Below, in pieces: positions 35,201-46,675 of a stretch of 64,000 nucleotides of DNA. Made by a program: the position numbers and the translations under genes. The stretch comes from Ciona intestinalis (lineage: Eukaryota > Chordata > Ascidiacea > Phlebobranchia > Cionidae). Location of the stretch: the NCBI RefSeq assembly GCF_000224145.3, contig NC_020166.2, forward strand, positions 298,914 through 362,913, read 5' to 3'. The notes under the pieces were generated by a model that did no database searches, was not told where the DNA came from, and was given only the letters and a program-made list of their open reading frames with translations. The stretch's first letter is position 1. Each line of letters starts with the position of its first letter.

Positions 35201-37000
35201 AAATCTCAAATGTTCACAACAGCTGATGAAAATGGTGTCAATTCATTGAATAAAACTCCAGCAAACCCATCAGCATTGGTGAGGATAAGGAATGAAAAAG
35301 GAGTCAAAACCTCAACCCCTGTGGTTCAAAAAGGTCTCGTTTTAAACCAGGTTGGAAAAAAAGTTGGTAATGGGTTGGAAAGTTTGAATGAAAGTTATGC
35401 TCCGAAAATCGGTCAAAATTTAGAAAATTTGGATGAAAATTTATCCCTTGAAAGCCAGAATAATGCTTGTAAAGATAGCAATGCAGACAAAGCAGGGCAG
35501 AGTTCGTTTAATAATTCATCCCTGCTTCAAATGAGTGGAATACCAAGGTGTCAGGGTTTGCCTGATGTTAGTACTGAATCTAACGCAACTTTCGCTGAAG
35601 TGAGGTCTGAATATAACATCACTACAGTAGTAACGGAGCATTATCAAACGGCTGATAATCAACAAATTAACCAGAACTTACTGGATTCAAAATGTAGCAA
35701 CTCAAGCAGCGTGTTGAGTAGTAGTGAGGAAAGTGAGTTGGATGAGCACGCATGTTCGGAGTTAAGAAGAGGAATTAGTGAATTGTCAACGGCGTTGGCG
35801 TCAGATGTTCTCAGGTCTCAAATGAACGATGAAATAATAAAAACTCCGTCATTTTGCTCGAGCGAAAGTTGTGAAATGTCCGGAATTTCTTACGATGATG
35901 AAGACAGTGTTTCTAAGGAGAAAAAACGACCACTGTTTCTTGCTGTTAAAACTGCTGACTCGGCACCATCAAATATGTTGAGTCGCTCTGTAGATACAAG
36001 TGTTTGGATGGAGTCGCAGGGATCCGTTTGCGTTAAACCACCAGATGTCAGTAGAGAGGATACATCTTCTGTTGATGAAAGTGGATCTCCGTGTTCTGTA
36101 GAAACATCAGAAAGTGAAAACGTGGTAAATGGTAAGTTATGCGTATGTGACGTATAGTAGGGTGGGCTGGTAATGTATATTTATGCTCGGAAATGTGTTT
36201 TTCATTTGGTAGTAAACAAAGAATATTTACACAACCTCATAAACCTTAACCTAAATGTGCCAACTTTTTACTCCGCCCTTTTAGACATCTTAATGTTGTT
36301 GTTCTATATATGACTTTCTAAAAAAATTCGAAAGGTAATCAGCTTCCAGCCTAATTTTTTTAGCCTAAAGATTTAGACCAGAGTTGGTCCATTACCCCAA
36401 CATTGTATATGCACATTCTATTCTATATGGGTGAGGTCCTACAGTGAGGCACACCATGGGACCTGGGATTTAGACCAGAGTTGGCCCATTACCCCAACAT
36501 TGTATATGCACATTCTATTCTATATGGGTGAGGTCCTACAGTGAGGCTCGCCATGGGACCTGGGATTTAGACCAGAGTTGGCCCATTACCCCAACATTGT
36601 ATACGCACATTCTGTTCTATATGGGTGAGGTCCTACAGTAAGACACGCCATGGAACCTGGGATTTAAGCCAGAGTTGGCTCATTACCCCAACATTGTATA
36701 TGCACATTCTATTCTATATGGGTGAGGCACACCATGGGACCTGGGATTTAAGCCAGAGTTGGCCTATTACCCCAACGTTGTATATGCACATTCTATTCTA
36801 TATGGGTGAGGCCCTACAGTGAGGCATGCCATGGAACCTGGGATTTAGACCAAAAGTGTTGTGCGTTTGAAAGTGGCGCGCAAATATGAAATCTCCTAAT
36901 TTTGTGTTTGGTGTAATTCACAAAATATTATATATTTCAAAATATTATTTTAACAGGAGTACAAGACTTACCTGAAGACTTTTCAAGTGAAGAAAAATAA
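15748..37000 (+). CDS. TEX14: TEX14 homologue (ankyrin repeats plus pseudokinase), 27 exons
   Basis: Model through the second copy of the duplicated exons: 15748-15883, 16454-16574, 17055-17220, 17804-17910, 18639-18849, 19293-19435, 19967-20165, 20717-20841, 21088-21224, 21568-21761, 22274-22331, 22671-22751, 22905-22956, 23857-23950, 24316-24376, 24515-24593, 25249-25320, 25494-25529, 25615-25716, then 29740-29784, 30200-30432, 30664-30786, 31536-31587, 32036-32091, 32980-33066, 33285-36131, 36957-37000. Phases match throughout and the total is 5661 nt (1886 aa; vertebrate TEX14 is about 1500). The ATG at 15748 has an in-frame stop at 15730. Vertebrate TEX14 is a catalytically dead kinase of germ-cell intercellular bridges that blocks abscission and also acts at kinetochores. 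The ankyrin and kinase-like parts align well by eye; the rest is fast-evolving. An exon could be hidden in the gap at 23058-23492, although the phases join without one. Confidence 0.85.
15945..16062. mobile_element. Short inverted-repeat element (CCCCTAACTACCAACC family)
   Basis: Ends GCTAATGAAGAATCCT and AGGATTCTTCATTAGC are inverted repeats around a TAACCCCTAACTACCAACC core. Relatives lie at 42985-43145 and 48645-48830, with a remnant at about 8635-8720. The right end plus about 30 flanking bases recur at 16405-16453, next to the acceptor of TEX14 exon 2. Confidence 0.7.
16128..16367. mobile_element. Inverted-repeat element (CTGCAGAGTAT family)
   Basis: Terminal CTGCAGAGTAT and ATACTCTGCAG frame about 240 bp with no open frame of note. 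A second copy, similar in length and interior (TTTTGGTTATGCACACCA-like block), lies at 47098-47357. The structure is that of a MITE. Confidence 0.7.
16853..17037. mobile_element. GCTCATCTGGTATAAAA-family element
   Basis: Inverted ends GGCTCATCTGGTAT and ATACCAGATGAGCC surround a spacer with CGCCTGCCATTCGGCAAGAC. A conserved extension (GATTTACATCATGCCTGG, then CAAAAGTCACAGAAT) follows. The element ends 18 bp before TEX14 exon 3. Relatives lie at about 1963-2055, 19178-19236, 39643-39765, 40197-40325 and 61865-62045. Confidence 0.7.
17241..17319 (+). pseudogene. Displaced copy of the 3' part of TEX14 exon 9
   Basis: These 79 bp match 21146-21224 without indels and with 5 substitutions. They keep the reading frame (PSVEYDVYSYCVVVVELLS) and the following GT donor. 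The copy starts 20 bp after exon 3, has no acceptor of its own, and is out of frame with exon 3. It cannot be spliced into TEX14 in a useful way, so it is a relic or a gene-conversion donor. SINE sequence follows both the copy (17336 on) and the true exon (21268 on). Confidence 0.8.
17336..17752. mobile_element. Two SINE copies, plus then minus
   Basis: Plus-strand head and body at 17336-17480: GCGCTGTGGTTAGCG with a B-box-like GGGTTCAAGGC. A minus-strand body with tail follows at 17568-17752. They lie in the intron between TEX14 exons 3 and 4. Confidence 0.7.
17804..21761 (+). CDS. TEX14: TEX14 exons 4-10: linker and degenerate kinase domain
   Basis: Exons 17804-17910, 18639-18849, 19293-19435, 19967-20165, 20717-20841, 21088-21224 and 21568-21761 encode residues 142-513. 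The glycine-loop region is YGFGSF... followed by IVSNGRWGNQVVSIKRIKK; the VAIK-type lysine is kept (VSIK). Next come LLRHPSILMLMGVCV and LVYERATLGSLYFVLHE. The catalytic loop is GLVHSCLSSHCIYL, so the HRD aspartate and the usual Lys/Asn are missing. The DFG position reads SDFYYT. The APE-like element is conserved (RWLAPELLAEKNP), followed by SYCVVVVELLSGELPWKGFD. The lost catalytic residues fit a pseudokinase, as in vertebrate TEX14. Confidence 0.85.
18303..18615 (-). mobile_element. Full-length SINE
   Basis: The minus strand reads, in order, tRNA-like head with A-box-like TGGTTAGCTCG and B-box-like GGTTCAAGGCT, body, one tail unit and a TTCATTC run (18300). It is one of the cleanest complete copies in the window. 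Its head ends 24 bp before TEX14 exon 5. Confidence 0.8.
19475..19955. repeat. Opposed SINE tail units
   Basis: Two tail units plus a body fragment on the minus strand (19475-19715) meet two tail units on the plus strand (19727-19955). They form an imperfect palindrome of about 480 bp immediately before TEX14 exon 7. Confidence 0.7.
20528..20548 (+). pseudogene. Fragment copy of the start of TEX14 exon 8
   Basis: Twenty of 21 bases equal the start of exon 8 at 20717 (GTAGGCCAAGG...). It lies 190 bp upstream and stops after seven codons, so it is not usable as an exon. Confidence 0.55.
20876..20986. mobile_element. Hairpin element (TATGGGTGAGGTCCTACAG family)
   Basis: Near-perfect inverted arms: TTCTATATGGGTGAGGTCC ... 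GGACCTCACCCATATAGAA, about 29 bp each, around a short centre. This is the palindromic form of the sequence that occurs as tandem arrays at 36360-36850 and 56770-57255. Confidence 0.8.
21268..21510 (+). mobile_element. SINE body plus tail
   Basis: Starts at CTGCTACCATTGTGGGCG without its tRNA-like head. It runs through the body and one tail unit and ends in ATTCATTCA. It lies in the intron after TEX14 exon 9. Confidence 0.7.
22274..25716 (+). CDS. TEX14: TEX14 exons 11-19: small exons of the linker
   Basis: Nine exons of 36-102 nt (22274-22331, 22671-22751, 22905-22956, 23857-23950, 24316-24376, 24515-24593, 25249-25320, 25494-25529, 25615-25716) encode residues 514-725. The sequence is polar and probably disordered, starting SDMILHLEEKHDEHGMF and including SSPVITNVTCIDSMRRIQHK. 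No domain is recognised. The calls rest on splice sites, continuous phase and the absence of stops. The 36-nt exon at 25494 is the least certain. Confidence 0.7.
23058..23492. other. Assembly gap, 435 N
   Basis: Lies between TEX14 exons 13 and 14. The phases of those exons join directly (AA plus T), so no coding exon need be missing. The right flank opens inside a SINE tail. Confidence 0.95.
23493..24275 (+). repeat. SINE tails and a full SINE around TEX14 exon 14
   Basis: Three plus-strand tail units occupy 23493-23800. A full SINE with head (GCGTGGTTAGCGCACC), body and tail occupies 23996-24275. Exon 14 (23857-23950) sits between them. Confidence 0.75.
24640..24990 (-). repeat. Three SINE tail units plus body start
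   Basis: Minus-strand tandem tail units of about 97 bp begin near 24640, 24720 and 24820. They adjoin a body fragment ending CAGACAATTTAGACAACTT-like sequence. Intron after TEX14 exon 16. Confidence 0.75.
25750..26010 (-). repeat. Two SINE tail units plus body start
   Basis: Minus strand, in the intron before exon 20. The body start (from 25967) is where the sequence shared with the second copy (29654) begins. Confidence 0.7.
26053..29603 (+). CDS. TEX14: TEX14 exons 20-26, first (truncated) copy
   Basis: Exons 26053-26097, 26582-26814, 27044-27166, 27916-27967, 28252-28307, 28667-28753 and the first 452 nt of the large exon (29152-29603). The last is cut by the gap. All frames and splice sites are intact. 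Lengths equal those of the second copy exon for exon (45, 233, 123, 52, 56, 87 nt). Differences are a few percent and mostly silent; replacements include EYK against ECK in exon 21 and T/M, V/M and H/Q in the large exon. Introns differ in repeat content. Splicing both copies in series would interrupt the large exon. I therefore treat this block as the alternative allele of 29654-33736. Confidence 0.75.
28015..28175. mobile_element. Truncated AGATGGGACA-family MITE
   Basis: Left end TAGGGGTGGGGGAAGATGGG is present, the right end is missing. The allelic site at 31637-31847 carries both ends, so this copy has lost its right part. Confidence 0.65.
28496..28530 (+). pseudogene. Diverged copy of the start of TEX14 exon 25
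   Basis: An AG followed by GTTTGACAACCCATA... resembles the start of exon 25 (28667: GTTTGCCAAGCCATA...) for about 35 bases, 171 bp upstream. It soon loses frame and has no clear donor. It is not seen in the matching intron of the second copy. Confidence 0.45.
28945..29128 (+). mobile_element. GATCTGGTGCT element absent from the other copy
   Basis: The intron before the large exon is 398 bp here and 218 bp in the second copy (33067-33284). The excess is this element. The empty site in the second copy lies near 33240-33280. Confidence 0.7.
29604..29653. other. Assembly gap, 50 N
   Basis: A gap of exactly 50 N, suggestive of a nominal contig-join spacer. The left side ends inside the large TEX14 exon; the right side restarts about 3.6 kb upstream in the same gene. 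Confidence 0.95.
29740..33066 (+). CDS. TEX14: TEX14 exons 20-25, second copy (used in the model)
   Basis: Exons 29740-29784, 30200-30432, 30664-30786, 31536-31587, 32036-32091 and 32980-33066 encode residues about 726-923 of the model. Composition is polar. The longest piece (exon 21) reads LTESDENILTEAELQLLL and SVRTYTVDNTGVNRTSPY. Exon 22 has SPPSSYGGYIPVPTAAA, a proline-tyrosine stretch that is the nearest thing here to the CEP55-binding GPPx3Y of vertebrate TEX14, but it does not match that motif. This copy continues without a break into the full large exon. Confidence 0.75.
31637..31847. mobile_element. AGATGGGACA-family MITE
   Basis: Ends TATAGTAGGGTCGGGGAAGA and CCTTCACCCTACTATATA form imperfect inverted repeats. 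The inner ends carry the same GATGGGGA/TCCCATC pairing seen in the family elsewhere in the window (38275-38466, 43790-43963, 45232-45408, 45560-45757, 60222-60375). Confidence 0.75.
32405..32920 (-). repeat. Four SINE tail units plus body
   Basis: Minus-strand tandem tail units begin near 32415, 32520, 32615 and 32710, attached to a body reaching 32900. The array is absent from the equivalent intron of the first copy (28308-28666). It is therefore an insertion, or an expansion of a SINE, that differs between the two copies. Confidence 0.75.
33285..36131 (+). CDS. TEX14: TEX14 exon 26, 2847-nt exon
   Basis: A single exon encoding about 950 residues, half the protein. It begins DNAMEQKMLVNTGKTVLP, after an AG at 33283-33284, and ends VVNG at a GTAAGT donor. 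Composition is Ser/Glu/Asp/Lys-rich with basic patches (RRKIKKKKMRKQ, VVKKRVKKSKLERY) and acidic runs (ENEEETRIAPEEEDGF). No fold is recognisable, so it is probably disordered scaffold. The ATG at 33293 is internal, not a start. The first 452 nt occur again at 29152-29603. Confidence 0.8.
36360..36852. repeat. Tandem array, about 97-bp unit, five copies
   Basis: Units read CTATATGGGTGAGGTCCTAC, CCATGGGACCTGGGATTTAG, then CCCCAACATTGTATATGCAC. Starts are near 36423, 36521, 36618, 36714 and 36799; the fourth unit is shortened. The array lies in the last TEX14 intron, 100 bp before the terminal exon. A second array lies in a Homer intron at 56770-57255. Confidence 0.85.
36957..37000 (+). CDS. 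TEX14: TEX14 terminal exon
   Basis: Phase-compatible last exon encoding the tail VQDLPEDFSSEEK followed by TAA. The acceptor is TTTTAACAG. It completes a frame of 1887 codons. Confidence 0.75.
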
Positions 37001-37202
37001 TTTTAAATATTTGTTTTTTTCTCGTTGCGTTCCTAGTTGTGTTTTGTTGATTAAAAGTTCCAATTTTTGCGCTAAGAAGACGCCACTAAAAGTGCAAGTT
37101 TTATATTCAAGAATGTTACATACCATTTATATAATGTAGTTTAGAATATAAACATGAAGAATTTAGCTCATAGTCGGCGGAACGACATAATTAATTTAAA
37201 CA

Positions 37203-37430
37203 ACGCTTCTCAACCTTTTTGCTGCATTGGCTAAATGTCAAGTCAAAATTAGAAGCAAAAATTTGGGACCGAATTTCTAAAACTACGTTTTATATAAAAT
37301 TTTGGCAACATACAAAACATTGAATTAACTTTGTAATGACAATAAACTGTATTTTTTGAACAACTCTAGTAGAGAACCTAACTAAATAGCGAACTTATTT
37401 TTAGTTGTTTCCAAAGGGTTGAGAAGCACT
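37203..37430. mobile_element. Non-autonomous hAT-like element
   Basis: Terminal inverted repeats CGCTTCTCAACCTTTTT and AAAGGGTTGAGAAGCACT frame about 228 bp without coding capacity. Ends of this kind are typical of hAT/Charlie-type elements. A right-end relic is seen near 41805-41830 (AAAAGGTTAAGAAGCACTG). Confidence 0.65.
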
Positions 37431-38274
37431 AGTTAAAACATACAAGATAAATTTTTCAAAAGAATTAGAACTGTTTTTATAGATGCATCACTTGCAGTAA
37501 ATAGTATTTATTCTTATGGCAACTTAGCAGTACACCATGCAAGTACAAAATATAGTGACTGCAAAATTTAAGTGAATGAATGAAAATGACATTAGTAGTC
37601 ACCTATAATGTAAATTTGATCACATGAAATGTATTTAGATTATGGTTTAGATTGAAAATGACAGACTAGATAAAGGAATTGGCAGAATTTTTGTCCAAAA
37701 AAAAAACTTTTGGAAAAATGACACAAACTCATGTTTAGTTTAATTTACGACTATTTTATTAAATATATGGCTATAGGAATGTTAAGTTAAAATATTTAGT
37801 TAAACAGTATTTTTGTTCTCATTTTTATATTTCCCACATTGGACAGTATTTTTGTTCTCATTTAAAATATTTCTAAACAGTATTTTTGTTCTCATTTTTA
37901 TCATAAACTTTTGCAGTGATGTCCAATGTGGGAATATTAGAACTTTGTAAATGCGGTGGCTACGTATTCATTTTCGATTGTGAAACACTGATTAATATGA
38001 AACTTTTAAATCGGGAATCAAAACTCAATTGTCGTTATAATTGTTAGGACTAAGCACGAATATGAAGCACTTTGTTTTTTTGGGGAAATCTGAGCAAAAA
38101 CTGCTGTCTGTAATAAAGTACAGGCACCAATGGGTTTTTAACGGTTTTTAAACTATTTTTAATTCGTGCAGAATCCAAGTAGCAAGCATAAAATTAATCC
38201 TAGCTAACTACTTCGCAATAGAGACAGATCTGAACGTAGGGATAGGAAAATCTGACCAATGTATAAATATAATT

Positions 38275-38466
38275 GTAGTAGAGTGGGGGAAGACGGGACA
38301 CCTTTAGCACATAATATCCAAATATCCTGATCGTGTTTTGAACAATTAACGGTCTATGGGAGTCGTGGGGATACGGTTTTATATTTCATTGAATTTTTTT
38401 TGTTTACCACCAAATTGGCAAGTAAAGAGAATGATAAAGTGTCCCATCTTCCCCCACCCTACTATA
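38275..38466. mobile_element. AGATGGGACA-family MITE, near complete
   Basis: Ends AGTAGAGTGGGGGAAGACGG and CATCTTCCCCCACCCTACTA are inverted repeats about 30 bp long. The element is about 190 bp, flanked by TA-rich DNA, with no ORF. Confidence 0.8.
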
Positions 38467-38667
38467 TATAAATATGAGTTTAGGTACAAATCACGTAACT
38501 TGTGTTTTTATAATGTTAAATGAAATGATGAAAAAATAAGAACAAATCATATTGTTCACGATTTAATACAAGTTTAACTGAGCTTGCTGCTCATTTTAAG
38601 CGTCTTCCGAAGAGTTATCGCTGAGTTAGGGAAGACGTAAGATCCGAGAAGACGTAAAGTCATCATA

Positions 38668-43376
<4,709 letters not shown>

Positions 43377-44171
43377 TTCAGCCAAATAACAACTCCTACG
43401 GCGCTACTATTTCTTGTTATACCTTAGAACCTGTGTGCACACAAGTGATATTAAATCTACATAAAACCATTAAAACTAGATGCAGAATTCATAATGAAAT
43501 TCCGATTTACGCGTAAAAGATTAGACCGTTACGATTAAAACTGTGTAAAAACGCTGCTATTGACCTAACTAAGTATAAAACTGCATAAATATTAAAATGT
43601 TTGGTACATACATCTATCGCAACCCAAAAACTGAGTCATTCGTGTCCAATATTATGACAAATTTTTTCGAGCCTTGCCCTGATATCTATGCCCTGTACTG
43701 ACAAATGCGGCGATGCGTGAACTCCAAACAATTTGCTCCCCGTTTCCAAATTTCTATTTAAAATTCCCGTCTTACCCCACCGAACTATATATAGTAGGGT
43801 GGGCAAGATGGGACATATTTTCTTTCTATTTTTTGTCCCATTTGGTAATAAACAAAGAATATTCAAAAACTATAAAACCGTATCCTCACAAACTTCAATA
43901 GACCGTTATTAAGTGTTTAAACCACGATCAGGATGTGTCCCATCTTCCCCCACATTACTAAATAAAATTCAGAGACAAGCTTGAATGAATGTTTGCGGAC
44001 AAGTCATATAAGTGCATGACAGTCGTTTTTGTATATTTTTAATCCTCGTGGGATTATATATTTTGCAGTGAAATGGCGATACACACAAGGCAGCAATTAA
44101 AGTATAAAGCAGTGTAAAGTTATCAGAATGAAATTGCAACACTTTCCTAAATAAATTAAACATACATAGGC
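43377..44171. other. Intergenic region, Rab35 5' side to SLC25A26 3' side
   Basis: No further coding exon is visible. A MITE of the AGATGGGACA family lies at 43790-43963 with both ends (TATAGTAGGGTGGGCAAGAT and GTCCCATCTTCCCCCAC). Any Rab35 promoter should lie in 43390-43780, but no clear TATA or initiator can be picked out. Confidence 0.5.
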
Positions 44172-44984
44172 TCATAGCCCATTTAACAATGACTTTGTTG
44201 TGTCATACATCCCTAAAAATACGAAACCGCCGACTGATATCCACACAACTCGGGGCAGAACACCAGCAAATAGTGCACGGGCGCCCCCCGTCGACCACAC
44301 TTCTCTTAGGACGGGTAAAATATTTCCGGCGGCGGCAGAATCATTTGTTTGGGCCAGAATAATTCGCGTTTTCGCCACGTCCAATGGCGTAGTCACTGCA
44401 GCTGCAATTCCACCGGAAAAGAATCCACAAACTGCGCTTTCGATCGCGTCGGGGGATTCTTTTCCCCGGTACTTCGCGACTGTTACTTTTAGAAACTCCC
44501 ACAGTGGAAATTGTATCAGTGAAAACGGTATTTCTCTCACAACAGTACTTCGGTAACCACGATACATACCGCGTACGCCCTCTGTTCTAATACAGGATAG
44601 AAAGATACGAAAACTGTTCGCATTTTTTGTCACCTGACTTCGTTGTTTGATAACTTCAACCGGTACACGGATCAAACACGCAACGACCTCGCCAACTGAA
44701 GCAGCGGTCATGTCAACTGCCAAGTTATGACCAAAAGAGCGATCTGGTTTCTTCAGTAAATTACGAGTCGTATCATACGCCGTGAAAAACACAGCGGCCC
44801 CTGGCGCGGAGCCTAGAGCTGCTGGTCCAATGCCGGAGTAAATTCGTTTAAAACCGCCAGCTTTTATAAATCCTTGTGAACTCTGTAACCGAGTTTTTAC
44901 TGTGTCGACGGGGAATAAGGTGACGTCGACGCAAAATCCAGCTACAGCTCCGCTGGCCAGCGCGGTCATCCATTCGTTTACCAT
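44172..44984 (-). CDS. SLC25A26: Mitochondrial S-adenosylmethionine carrier
   Basis: Single exon, 270 aa (human 274). Three mitochondrial-carrier repeats are visible, each with the PX[DE]XX[KR] signature: FPVDTVKTRL near residue 24, VPVEVIKQRS near 108 and TPLDVAKTRI near 200. GEVVACLIRVPVEVIKQR and REIPFSLIQFPLWEFLK are stretches diagnostic of the SAM carrier subgroup. The protein sits in the inner membrane and exchanges S-adenosylmethionine for S-adenosylhomocysteine to feed mitochondrial methylation. The start MVNEWMTALASGAVAG fits the usual short N-terminus before helix 1. No introns. The 3' end lies 796 bp from the Rab35 start on the same strand. Confidence 0.93.
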   Translation of the reverse strand: MVNEWMTALASGAVAGFCVDVTLFPVDTVKTRLQSSQGFIKAGGFKRIYSGIGPAALGSAPGAAVFFTAYDTTRNLLKKPDRSFGHNLAVDMTAASVGEVVACLIRVPVEVIKQRSQVTKNANSFRIFLSCIRTEGVRGMYRGYRSTVVREIPFSLIQFPLWEFLKVTVAKYRGKESPDAIESAVCGFFSGGIAAAVTTPLDVAKTRIILAQTNDSAAAGNILPVLREVWSTGGARALFAGVLPRVVWISVGGFVFLGMYDTTKSLLNGL

Positions 44985-45796
44985 TCCAGCAACTTGCCTT
45001 TACAAACACAAATATAGTTAGATAAACATATTACTATGATACATACCTAATCATATGCCAAGCTCCTGAAAGGATGCACTTTGTCATTCGGAGTTACTTA
45101 TTAAGTTAATAGCTGGTGCAGGGCATAGTCCAAACAGCTCATGTTTGAGCAAGACATTAATAATTGTACAAGACCTTCAGACTTACAACAAATAGTGGGT
45201 GTAAAGCAGCATGTAAAAGGTGCAGTCACATTTACAGTAGGGTGGGGGAAGATGGGACGCCCATTCAATATATTATCTCGTCCTATTTGGCAGTAAACAA
45301 AGTATCATCAGGACTCCCATAAATCGTTGTTAATTGTTTAAAACAGGATCAGGATAGTTTTATATTATGTGCTGACGGTTTCCCATCTCCCCCACCCTAC
45401 TATACATTAAATTGCTGTTGCACAAAGCAATCGTTCACGACAAATATGAATGAATGAATAAAGAAGTAAAAGAACAACAAAAATACAACATACATTTTTC
45501 CAGTCCAAGTCAGGATGATTGAAACATTTTCCAATGTGGTCTCGGAGACCAAGTTTTATATTAGAGTAGGGTAAGATGGGACATCTTTCATTTTCTTTTT
45601 TCACATTTGGTAGTAAACAAAAATTAATCACATGACAAAAAAACGCATCCTCACGACTCTAAAAGATCGTTGTTAATTCTTTAAAACAGTAAAACACCAT
45701 TAGCAAGTATAGCATTTAGGTGGTAACGGTATCCCATCTTACCCCACAATACTAGATAATACAACAACAGCATATTAACATTTAATATCCGATTAT
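44985..45796. other. Intergenic region with two MITEs
   Basis: Two complete AGATGGGACA-family elements, 45232-45408 (ends GTAGGGTGGGGGAAGATGGG and CCATCTCCCCCACCCTACTA) and 45560-45757. No gene is seen. Confidence 0.65.
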
Positions 45797-45799
45797 TTA
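45794..45799 (-). terminator. Polyadenylation signal overlapping the HMG20 stop codon
   Basis: On the minus strand the end reads TCTAAATAAATAATCGG, so an AATAAA hexamer overlaps the TAA stop. If used, the 3' UTR would be only some 15-30 nt, which is very short. Confidence 0.45.
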
Positions 45800-46675
45800 T
45801 TTAGAAACAGTTGAGATTAATTCCAATATCCCTGGATCCAAGTTTGACATAACTTTGTGAATACTGGCAGCGGTCTCATTGTCGTTATACAGACTACGTT
45901 GCAGGAATCCGCATACATCACTTATGTAGTCGTCAATATTCTCCATATTAGGTGTGCCTAGTGTTGCCGGTACCCCTGTGGAAAAAGTGTTGACCAAATG
46001 TTTTCTGAGTTTATTCAGATTTTCTTGTACGTCTTCGTTTTTGTTTGACAGCGATTTAGTTTCGTCGTCCAATTTTGTAATGGCATTGCGCAAGTTTGTC
46101 GCATGCGTTTCAAGAATAGCATTCTGCTGCTCCAGTTCGGTATTGTTTTTATTCAATTGGTGTAACTCTGTCTCTTTCGCTTTATTATGCTCGAGAAACT
46201 CATTTGTAAATATTGGAATTGAAGACGAAACATTATTTACTTTCGGTTTTTCTGTTTCACTTAGCGCTTTTGAGCTACTGTTAGAAGCAGCTTGTTTTTG
46301 TGCTTGTTTTTCTTCATTAACTTTCTTAACAAACACCTTATAAGCGTCAGTGCGTTGATACGCCTCAACTTCTTTCCAATATTTCTCTTTTTCTTTCTCA
46401 GCAATATCCAGATAAATGCTCTTTTCGCTTAGTGACATGTTAGTCCACTCTTCTCCAAGCAACTTAGTAATATCCGCAAAACTGAGGCTCCGATTTTCCT
46501 GCAGGACCTGATCTCTTCGACTATTCATAAACCGAACGTACCCAGAAAGTGGTTTCTTTGGTGCATTTTCATCTTTTACAAACTTTTTACGCTTCTTACC
46601 CTTAGGCCAGCCTCGTTTTCTCGCTGTGCTTTCTCCAGCGTCTTCTTTCTCCATACTCGGTGAAGCTCTCAGCAT
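45797..46675 (-). CDS. HMG20A: HMG20-type HMG-box protein
   Basis: Single exon, 292 aa. A basic N-terminal patch (RGWPKGKKRKKF, residues 21-32) precedes one HMG box at about 38-107 (NAPKKPLSGYVRFMNSRR ... LLGEEWTNMSLSEKSIYLD). It continues EAYQRTDAYKVFVKK. A coiled coil follows at about 170-235 (HQLNKNNTELEQQNAILE). This order is that of HMG20A/HMG20B (iBRAF/BRAF35), subunits or regulators of the LSD1-CoREST complex. The A/B choice is not resolvable here and one gene may represent both. The first ATG (MLRASPSM) is used; the second Met, at residue 8, is a possible alternative. AATAAA overlaps the stop codon region. Confidence 0.9.
   Translation of the reverse strand: MLRASPSMEKEDAGESTARKRGWPKGKKRKKFVKDENAPKKPLSGYVRFMNSRRDQVLQENRSLSFADITKLLGEEWTNMSLSEKSIYLDIAEKEKEKYWKEVEAYQRTDAYKVFVKKVNEEKQAQKQAASNSSSKALSETEKPKVNNVSSSIPIFTNEFLEHNKAKETELHQLNKNNTELEQQNAILETHATNLRNAITKLDDETKSLSNKNEDVQENLNKLRKHLVNTFSTGVPATLGTPNMENIDDYISDVCGFLQRSLYNDNETAASIHKVMSNLDPGILELISTVSK

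Larger units (their letters stand above)
37001..38667. other. Convergent 3' intergenic region of TEX14 and Rab35
   Basis: No gene is seen. It contains an AATAAA at 37341-37346 inside a hAT-like element (37203-37430), a threefold repeat of AACAGTATTTTTGTTCTCAT near 37805-37905, and a MITE of the AGATGGGACA family at 38275-38466. The true TEX14 poly(A) site is not obvious. Confidence 0.55.

Noticed and set aside
33293..36157. 954-residue ORF as a free-standing gene
   Set aside because: An AG acceptor precedes it at 33283-33284, the upstream exons join in phase, and a GTAAGT donor truncates it at 36131. It is exon 26 of TEX14.
36625..36822. Small ORF with repeated [19 protein letters not shown] segments
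   Set aside because: It is a translation of the 97-bp tandem array; the same peptide appears at the other array (56770-57258).
43377..43385. Upstream extension of Rab35 (MAEMAREY)
   Set aside because: The first codon there is TTG. The ATG at 43376 gives the conserved family start MAREYDHLF.
44200..46343. Plus-strand ORFs opposite SLC25A26 and HMG20
   Set aside because: They are antisense shadows of well-supported genes and resemble no family.
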